NCBI GenBank assembly: GCA_036023115.1
Contig: JAYKKT010000048.1
Coordinates: 7,646,501-7,710,500, forward strand
Source: Brasenia schreberi
Taxonomy: Eukaryota > Streptophyta > Magnoliopsida > Nymphaeales > Cabombaceae
Reading direction: 5' to 3'
DNA length: 64,000 bases
Shown here: piece after piece, positions 56,563 to 64,000 of the stretch
How the letters are laid out: every line of letters starts with the position of its first letter
How positions within the stretch are numbered: position 1 is the stretch's first letter
The notes under the pieces: model-generated
Seen by the model: the letters and a program-made list of their open reading frames with translations, nothing else
Database searches by the model: none
Told to the model about the DNA's origin: nothing
Position numbers and translations under genes: made by a program

Positions 56563-58769
56563 TATCGAGCAGGCAAGGCTGTTAGTTAAGTGTATAATCC
56601 AAGAGTTTATTCTTTATGGCTATCTTCCCATTTTCTGTTGCAAATTATATATATATATATTTGTATATTCTTGACATTGTAATCTAATGCCCGAAAGGTG
56701 TATATCATTTTTCTGGTGGATTCAAACCTTTTCTATTCAAGATTGCCAATAGCTTGCTTCTATTGCGCGAGAGGTGAATGCTTTTTGTACTTGTAAATGT
56801 ATTTGTAGAAAACACATGCATCTTATACTTTTCCAACGCTATGTGGTTATGCAATGAGTAGTAATTTCCTTTGATGTTTGAGTTCTTTATACTCACCTTA
56901 TGATATCGGCTAAAGCATTTATCATGATATTCATAGACAAGGTTGATGCAGTTTAACTGTTTCTAGTTTACAGATCCGATATGGGAGGACTTGACTGCGT
57001 GCAAGGATAAGATTGCTAGTACCTTTCTTCAATTTAAGTTACTTGAATAGTTTAGGTGGTGATGCAATCATCATGACATGGTATGTATGTATACGCTCTT
57101 ATCTTTCTCAGCATTTCGATATGGTACAATTTCAATTGGCATTGAAAGCCTACGTTAGAAGAAGAATTTCACAAGAGAGATTGCGAAAATCCATCAACGC
57201 AAAACCCTGATTTTAACGTTTCAGCGTTCTTTTTAACTGCTGATGGATTCATCCTCTACAAGCGCCAGAAAGGGATGACCTTTACATTCTTCAAGGATGG
57301 CCCAACCCAAGCTTCAGCCTGCTCAAGCATGGGTTTGTCAAGCTTTTTGAGTTTCAGACTCAGCTGGGGAAGCATGCCGAAGATCATGTCAGAAATGCTT
57401 AGTACTTCATCTTTGCATCATATGAGTGGCACAACTTACTGGTACTTAACTAGTTAAGAATCGCTTAAGCTTAGCCTGTTCGTGTACATGTATGTTGAGC
57501 CTAACGGACTTGGCAAGAACACCCTTCCTCAAGTTACAAGGAAGGAACTAAGCAAATGAGAGCAGTTTTTGTAGGTTGACTTGTGCATCATTAACTCCAG
57601 TTGGGAATTTCTCTTGAATTCTTGTGAGGGTTCGATGATGGCTTACATCGGGTCAAGATGTAACCTGATAGCCACTGGAGTAGGAAAAATGGCATGGGAG
57701 AAAATATTTCCACCAAGTGGAGAACCAGAAATAGGTTCATAAATATCATTGATTTCTATTTGAGGAGCAATAAGCAACAATAATGTAGCTGTGAATTGGA
57801 TGGGGATTATCAAAGCATCAAAGGAGATCCGGTGCAAAGATTTTCTCTAGTGTTGGTAAACCTGTTGCGGAAGTAAGCCCAGTAGGGGCGAATTGCTTTG
57901 GCGCGATCCCCGACTTTTTACTTGATAGTCAGTACTTTGGTTCTCCGGTTGCTTGGCTTGATTATCGTAAGCCTCTAATGCTCCGTTCGAAAAAGTACTG
58001 CTGCAACTTCAAACATGGGTTGTGGTGTCACCCTTCTTTACAGTGCAGTTGCTGGCTGATCAGATGGGAACCAAGGGATAGAGACGGGTAATACAAGTTG
58101 AACGAAGCTAGTTCTGCTAGAAGCAACTTGGAACCTTATTGATTTGTTCTTTTACGTTTCTAAAATTACAGTTGGTTCAGCCATCAGGGGTGCCCAAGTA
58201 AACATATTTTCTATGAAAAGTTTTATTATTCAGCAGTTTGACATCCGTTAAATGCCTTCTCAAATTACTTGTATGCACTAATTCCGGATTTGTGAAACTG
58301 GTCTACTAAGTCTTCATCAAGTGAAGAAAGAAAAGATGTATGGTGGAGATTTTATGTAACCAATGCATGGCTTGTACACAATATTACTTCATATGCTCCC
58401 ACACTTTGTGAGGTAGAGAGGAATGGGAATGAAGGAAGACTTCATGGCAGTATCTGGTGACCGATTGTCAGAGTCATGCCAGGGATAGATATCTGTGTCC
58501 CGAGGGTTGTGCCTCACCCTTCTCTTAGACACCTGATACCATAGACGTATCTGCCATTTATTTATGGGCTGATCTTTGGAGTACTCGAGTCAGTGGTTGC
58601 CTTAGACGACTCGGATCCTTTCCCTATTGATTACCAAAGTGTATCAGGACATCCTGCAGCCATGGTATCCTCCATATTGCTTGCTGCCTATCACCATTTA
58701 CGCATACTGATTAATCATCAGTTTTAATAACAGTAAAATGAAAAGAAAAAATAGATGATAAAGAAAATG
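56563..58769. other. 3' flank of the host gene
   Basis: The 3' UTR should start here. A TA run lies at 56648-56660. An open frame around 57210-57455 (ADGFILYKRQKGMTFTFFKD) looks protein-like in part, but I do not recognise it and see no start or splice support. Confidence 0.35.
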
Positions 58770-58975
58770 AGATCTTGCATGGTGTAATGATAGATCATCG
58801 ACACTCTTACACGAGGTCAGGAGTTCAAAAAGCTAATGAAGCACTATTGCCTGTGCTAAGATCAGATTTTGCATAATAATCTTGATGAGGTCATGAGTTC
58901 AATACCCGGGGCAAGCACCTGGCTTCACCCTCCCCATTCACCAAGAAAAAGAAAATCGGATGATGTCTTTCATAT
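58770..58975 (+). mobile_element. Candidate tRNA-derived SINE
   Basis: TGCATGGTGTAATGATAGAT (box A-like) is followed about 30 bp later by GAGGTCAGGAGTTCAAA (box B-like). A second box B-like GAGGTCATGAGTTCAATACC lies at about 58886. An A-rich end (AAGAAAAAGAAAATC) comes at 58943-58957. This fits a tRNA-like polymerase III promoter of a plant SINE, perhaps dimeric. No target duplication was found. Confidence 0.4.
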
Positions 58976-58993
58976 GCTCATGGTAGGTCTTGC

Positions 58994-59168
58994 CAGTGGC
59001 GGATCCAGAAACTGTATGGGGTGGGGCGAATAGGCCATGAGGCTGTTTACGGTGGGGTGAACCATGGTGGTCACAGATTCAGCCACAAGGTATAGTGTTT
59101 TTATTCATTTCTTTTGAATATTGGGTGGGGTGGCTGCCCCACCACGGCTCAATGTAGATCCGCCACTG
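58994..59168. mobile_element. hAT-like MITE, 175 bp
   Basis: Terminal inverted repeats CAGTGGCGGATCCAGA and, reversed, CAGTGGCGGATCTACA. Flanks GGTCTTGC and GGCCTTCC match at 6 of 8. It has no coding. The size, 8-bp flank and CAG start fit a non-autonomous hAT element. Confidence 0.65.
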
Positions 59169-59906
59169 GGCCTTCCCCTATTTATTGGAAACAAAATCAA
59201 CAGTTCTAGCGTGCCAAGAGTGCAAAAGTAGCATGGAATTCCATCCATATACACGAAATCTATGACACCATGAAAAGATTAAAAGGATTTGCTAGAATAA
59301 GATTGAATTCGACGAAATGCAATTTGAGTTACCTTGCTCCGATTCTCATGATTATATTTCCCCTTGATTAGACACCCTCGATTTTCTTTTCTTTCCTTGT
59401 GCTCAGTCAGTTTTCCAACTGTACCAGAAGAATAGAATCTAGATCGTTTATGCCATGGCTCCCCAGAATGGGGTACCTTAAAATATGCCTGCATTTTAAT
59501 GGAAACTTTTTGCATCAAGAATTTCTAATTTTTCAAGCAAATCTTGAGAATTTTGGCCTATATACAACCCGGAATTCCTTCAAGAATGCTCTTTCGAAAA
59601 CTGCAGATTGCTGGAATTAATGTATATATTATATCCCTCTTCTGTCTCGTCACAATCCTCATCACAGTGCCAGTTCTGTACTAAATCCTTCTTTGAGGTG
59701 GGGTGCGAACCCAAAAGGGCTTCTGATAACTACTGGGTCAATCCATTTTAATTATCTGCTTTAGATGCACTAGATTAGACTCGTATATGGATGAGCGTTA
59801 TGGTTAATGAGGATTTATAGCAAATCAAGATCTCACCGGAGTTCTGATTAAGACACAAAGTTTCATGTAAAAATGTCTGACAATTCTCTCGCAACTACGG
59901 TGCGGA
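59169..59906. other. Intergenic sequence, nothing recognised
   Basis: Short ORFs on both strands without family resemblance. Confidence 0.35.
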
Positions 59907-59963
59907 TGCACCAGCTGGGAATCGAACCCGGGTCTGTACCGTGGCAGGGTACTATTCTACCAC
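59907..59963 (-). pseudogene. tRNA-Gly(GCC) fragment, 5' 14 bases missing
   Basis: The minus strand reads GTGGTAGAATAGTACCCTGC, the anticodon GCC in CTGCCACGG, then GGGTTCGATTCCCAGCTGG and TGCA. This is the D-arm remainder, anticodon arm, T-arm and 3' acceptor of plant tRNA-Gly(GCC), with one change in the T stem (CCCGG to CCCAG). The 5' acceptor strand (GCACCAGTGGTCTA) is absent, so it should not fold into a tRNA. Downstream on the + strand, GAGTTCAATTCCC..GTGGTGCA looks like a second, inverted T-arm/acceptor end. Confidence 0.75.
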
Positions 59964-60442
59964 AGGTGGGTGGCGAGTTCAATTCCCTACGTGGTGCATG
60001 CGTGTGTGTGTGTGTGTTAGGCTTTTGCCTCCCTTTATAACAAAAAAGAGATTTTTTTCAATCGATCATGAGATTGTTTCACAGTGGCATGGTTACAATA
60101 GGGTAACAAAATTAAGAAATATTTCTTAAACAACTCACACACAGACTGCCGTGCCTGCTCTTAAAAGAAATGCAATGACAAAGGTAAGACTATTGTGGTG
60201 TCAACAAGCCTCATAGCTTTCTCTTTAACCATCTCATGACAGTGCACGGCTCGAAAAGAGAACTCTGTCAATTAATTCCCCTGCCAACGCACTTTCCTTA
60301 CTCTATCGCAAAAACAAGATGCCCTTGGTTTCCTGGAAAATGGATTGATTCTTGCAAACATGTGCGCGACACACAGTACTGAAACAGCAGATTTTGAAAA
60401 AACAGGGTGAAAGAGAACATGAAAAACTTAGCAAGAACCTGA

Positions 60443-60472
<30 letters not shown>
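59964..60472. repeat. Microsatellites and unassigned sequence
   Basis: (TG)n at 60002-60018 and (CA)n(TA)n at 60442-60472, the latter abutting LINE G. No gene seen between. Confidence 0.5.
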
Positions 60473-60473
<1 letters not shown>

Positions 60474-61445
60474 ACAACAAACAACAACTAAGCCTTTTCC
60501 CATACTAGACGGGGTCGGCTACATGGATTCTTTGTTTCCACATATCCCTATCTTGTGCCATGTTAGCAGTTAACTCCCAATAAGCTAGATCGTTCTTTAT
60601 TGTTTCTTTCCAACACTTTTGTGGTCGTCCTCTACCTCTTTTAATACTTTCCAAATTTATTTTTTCTAACTTCTTACAGGTTCTTCTTTTGATCTTCTTT
60701 CTATATGTCCAAACCATCGTAAATGATGTTCTCATTTTATCCTCTATTGGTGCCACTCCTACTTTGTTTCTAATAACCTCATTATGTATACGGTCTTTTC
60801 TTATATGACCACTCATCCATCTCAACATCTTCATTTCTGTCACAGGCATCTTTTGTACATGTTGATGATTAACTGCCCAACACTCAGAACCATAAAACAT
60901 GGCAGGCCTAATTGTTGCTCTATAATATTTACCTTTTAAGTTTAATGGTATCTTCTTATCACAAAGAATACCTGATGCTCCTCTCCATTTTAACCAACCA
61001 GCATTAATTCTATGCGTAACATCTCCATCAATTCTTCCATCACTCTGAAAAATTGACCTTAGGTATTTAAAACTTTCCTTCAGAGGAATGCAATATGTGC
61101 CTATTTTAATTTCTATGTCCTGTGAGGTAACCAAATGATCAAACTTACATTCCATATATTCTGTCTTTGTTCTACTAAGTCGGAGGCCTTTGCTTTCTAA
61201 TGTTTCTCTCCATAGTTCCAATTTTCTATTAACTTTTTCCTTAGACTCCTCCACTAATACGATGTCATCTGCAAATAACATACACCAAGGTATTTCATCT
61301 TGAATATGTTTTGTTAACTCATCCATCACCATTATAAATAAGTATGGGCTTAAAGTTGATCTATGATGTAACCCAATATTAACTTCAAAAAAGTCTGTCG
61401 TTCCTTCATGAGTTCTCACACATGTTTTTGCACCATCATACATGT
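60473..61445 (-). mobile_element. RTE LINE copy G, 5'-truncated
   Basis: From the (CAA)n tail to just upstream of the [14 protein letters not shown] stretch of RT. The open frame (about 61442-60505) keeps [16 protein letters not shown], an intact [11 protein letters not shown] and the C-terminal region; [12 protein letters not shown] replaces [12 protein letters not shown]. Frames run on beyond the LINE border, but those first residues are not LINE protein. It is 5'-truncated and cannot move by itself. Confidence 0.9.
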
Positions 61446-62089
61446 AGAGGACATCCGTGTGCAGCCACAATCTCCATGATCTGAACATGAATGATCTCAT
61501 TAAGCTATCTGAGCTGATTCTGAACACTCTGTTTTGTTTGGATCAGTCCATAACTCATTTAGATATACTATGAGTTTATGCTACGTATATGCTAGAACAC
61601 CATGTCAACTCAACTAATTTCAAAGATCATACAAGATGTTTCAAATTCACAATAAAAACCAATTCAGAAGTACATTTATGACTTATATTATGAACTAAAT
61701 TTCTTAATGAAAATTATATATCAACAATTGAAGTTTCAATTTTAATGAGAAGCTCATGTTCAGTTCATGCTACCATCGGCTCAAATGATCTATCACGGGC
61801 TGAACATGAACAACATTTAAGGTTGGAGAAGAAGCAGCAATCAGCCGCTTCCACTCAATTCTTCGGGCTCACTTATTAGCCCTACCAGCAGCTTCTTTAA
61901 ATAAGCCAGATATGCTCACACTATATGCAGTGTATGCAGGATTTAGATAGAATAGAAGGGTTATAGATACATAATTATAAACTAAAATCACCTAAAGGAT
62001 TTATAAGCAACAACAACAGCTGGTAGATAGAGCAAATCAAGCATGACCAAAATTTTCACATATACTACCAAAAGAATATGTAACTGGCC
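61446..62089. other. Intergenic sequence, nothing recognised
   Basis: AT-rich and without coding. It lies between two LINE fragments. Confidence 0.35.
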
Positions 62090-62101
62090 TCATATGCAAA
62101 T

Positions 62102-62210
62102 ACAACAACAACTAAGCCTTTTCCCATACTAGATGGGGCTACGTGGATTCTTTGCTTCTATAGAGATTGATCCTGTACCATGCTAACAGTTAACTCAACG
62201 TAAGCTAGAT
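62102..62210 (-). mobile_element. RTE LINE copy H, 3'-end fragment
   Basis: The (CAA)n tail and the last 90-odd bases of the LINE. TCATATGCAAAT (62090-62101) and TCATATGAAAAT (62211-62222) form a 12-bp target duplication with one change. Confidence 0.85.
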
Positions 62211-62454
62211 TCATATGAAAATGAAAAAAAAAAAAAAGACATGTCCAACACATTTATCACTTTGAGAGAGAGAGCCAATTCGTATGAGGAAAAAAGACTA
62301 GCAAAAAAAAGCCCTAATCCAGCAATCCAACCCTAACTAAGAAAAGGACAAACTGAGAATCCGACACGCCTTTGTCCTCGTCAATCTACAGCAACATAGA
62401 GATCCGAAGCCCATAAACCTAATCTTCTCAAAGCACACACAATTCCACACCAAG

Positions 62455-63140
62455 AATTATCAAACTTACTTTGTGGATGAAGTGTATAGTTCAATTAATT
62501 TAGATGAGTTGACTGATAATTTGACTTATCAACAAGCTATTAACACATTTGAATCAATAGAATGAAAAAAATAATGGATGAAGAAATTGAATGCATTGAG
62601 AAAAACTAAGTTTCATAATTGATAACTTTACCAAAAGAAATGAAAGTCATAAGTCGTAAATGGGTTCTTAAAAAAAATATAAAATCGATAGAAAAATTGA
62701 CAAATATATGGTGAGGTTGGTTGTAAAGGGATTTTCGCAAAGGAAGAGTTATATTATGTAGAAACATATTCTCCTCTTACAAAATTTGCATCCATTAGGA
62801 TTATTCTGATAATTTTTGTATTTTATAATTTGAATTTATATCAGTTAAATGTAAAAACTGTATTTTCAAATAGTGATTTAGATAAAATCATTTATATATA
62901 TCCACCAAAAAGGTATGTTGTTGAAGGCCATAAAGATAAAGTATGTAGGTTGAAGAAATTCCTATATGACTTAAAATAATTACCTCGTTAATGATATTTG
63001 ACTTTTCAAAATGTCATTTTAGAACTTCTGTTTGTGGATAATGAACTTCATCATTATATATATGTTTGAAACAATGAGAATTGCTTTGTCATTCTATCAT
63101 TATATGTAAATAACATATTATTGGTTGAGAATGCCAATGA
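62455..63140 (+). pseudogene. Copia-6: decayed Ty1/copia RT fragment
   Basis: The three frames together show KWVLKKKYKID, KYMVRLVVKGFSQ, ETYSPLTKFASIRII, YHQLN-like and VDNEL..FVI.. pieces of a copia reverse transcriptase, with many stops. It differs from Copia-1 to -5, so it is another lineage. No LTRs seen. Confidence 0.65.
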
Positions 63141-63354
63141 GATGATCGTTAAAAAAAAAGCGTGTAGCAACAAGAAGAATGCATGCATATGTTATCATTG
63201 GCCCAAGAAAGTAAAGAAAACCAAAGAAAAGATGACAACCGACACAAATAAAACAAAACGAACACGTGATGGCGCCTAGAGAGAGAGAGAACCCGCCCTA
63301 AGATATCAAAGGACCGACCAAAGATACAAATCGACAGCAAACAAACTACAAAAA

Positions 63355-63560
63355 GTGGGGGAATTAGGGTTAGGGAGTTCTTACCTCAGCAACGGAGGGA
63401 CAACGCGACTGGGAAGCGAAGGGTTTTGGGCGAAAGGATTTCTGGTTTTCGTTTTGACGAGGAAGACTATCAAACCCGCAATAAGTGAAGACGATGAGGC
63501 ATCCGATCAACCAATCTCACAATCTCTCCTGTCCATCTGCAGCTCGTGGGAACCGTCCTA
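63355..63560 (-). other. Possible first exon of a minus-strand gene
   Basis: A locally GC-richer block. On the minus strand it ends CGTTGCTGAG before GTAAGAACTCC, a good splice donor, at about 63383. The upstream side (higher coordinates) is AT-rich with TATATA runs. No confident protein or start codon. A transcript would be needed to confirm it. Confidence 0.25.
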
Positions 63561-63729
63561 TGCAGCAATGATAGTGAAGTATTTGAATTACCCGATTACT
63601 TTTTGTAAATTACCTTTTTGTCATCGGATTCTCCTCGGAGTCGGACCCGATATAGCACGCTGGACGGTTTCAACCAATTCTCTGAATACCTGATAGTACG
63701 CGTATATCGTATCAATACATTATTTAGAG

Positions 63730-63782
63730 GGACTCGGTATCTGTATATATATATAGAGAGAGAGAGTATATATATATATATA
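63730..63782. repeat. TA/GA microsatellites
   Basis: Runs of TA, GA and TA again. The flanks at 63693-63712 and 63896-63950 contain cgtatatcgtatc / tgatacgttttgtatc words like the hAT-2 ends, but no terminus is visible. Confidence 0.6.
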
Positions 63783-64000
63783 GAAAAATTTTAAAATGAT
63801 AAGAGACATTCAACTACTCCCTTAAGATGAGATGGATAATAGAAATTTGAATAAAAAATATATATATGAACAAATTGCACCTACAAAAGTATCCGAATTG
63901 ATACGTTTTGTATCAGAATTCCTGGGCACACCTTTGTATCGTGATTCTGATTTGGCCTGTACTAAAATCTGAAAATTACCCCGACGACTATGATCATCTG

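Noticed and set aside
57210..57457. Frame reading ADGFILYKRQKGMTFTFFKD considered as a gene
   Set aside because: No start context, splice support or recognised family; kept only as a remark under the 3' flank.
59907..59963. tRNA-Gly match considered as a retroelement primer binding site
   Set aside because: It covers nearly the whole tRNA, including the anticodon arm, and lacks the TGG complement of CCA; no LTR is nearby.
1..64000. CRISPR arrays, bacterial defence or metabolic operons, viral insertions
   Set aside because: No regularly spaced repeats, no operon-like gene runs and no viral coat or replication genes; the reverse transcriptases belong to LINE and copia elements.

Overview
This is a plant nuclear window, AT-rich and almost entirely transposon-derived. 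Three things point to a flowering plant: Ty1/copia elements with the tRNA-Met type primer site, hAT transposons with a BED finger and DUF659-type transposase, and a nuclear copy of plastid ndhB. RTE-clade LINEs with (TTG)n tails fit as well. I cannot name the species. No bacterial operons, phage or CRISPR arrays were seen.

One host gene is visible on the + strand. Thirteen exons between 8412 and 56562 have GT/AG borders and agreeing phases. Together they give 1,383 nt, or 460 codons plus a TAG stop, spread over 48 kb. The product looks like a plant family of unknown function with a coiled-coil N-terminal half, a serine/proline-rich linker, and an AIR9/Ig-like C-terminal domain ending in a basic tail. 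The 5' exons are not in the window or were not recognised.

Transposons have inflated its introns. Intron 1 (8523-27499, 19 kb) is about 97% one copia element (Copia-4, 8632 to about 27019). Copia-4 carries a reverse-oriented copia (Copia-1, 9868-14465), a hAT transposon (hAT-1) with a plastid ndhB insertion, a second hAT (hAT-2, 19557-24578) inside hAT-1, and a LINE (RTE-D) inside hAT-2. Three more RTE insertions lie in the same stack. Intron 3 (28140-45967, 18 kb) holds Copia-3 (+), split by Copia-2 (-; 35762-43559, flanked by AGCAG), which is itself split by a near-complete RTE LINE (RTE-E). Intron 10 holds a deleted copia (Copia-5) and an old RTE.

Upstream of the gene are two RTE LINEs (1-2125 and 4968-8162) and a hAT relic. 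Downstream, from 56563 to the end, are a SINE-like unit, a small hAT-like MITE, a tRNA-Gly(GCC) fragment, two 5'-truncated RTE copies, a decayed copia RT and a possible first exon of another gene at about 63.4 kb.

I found no convincing new multi-gene system. The most useful observations are the gene model, the nesting order, LTR divergences that contradict the nesting order, a hAT deletion derivative that fuses its two protein ends, an inverted ndhB fragment, a 53-bp LINE insertion with an 18-bp target duplication, and repeated hairpins in the LINE 5' leader. All identifications come from reading the sequence and family knowledge; no search was run.
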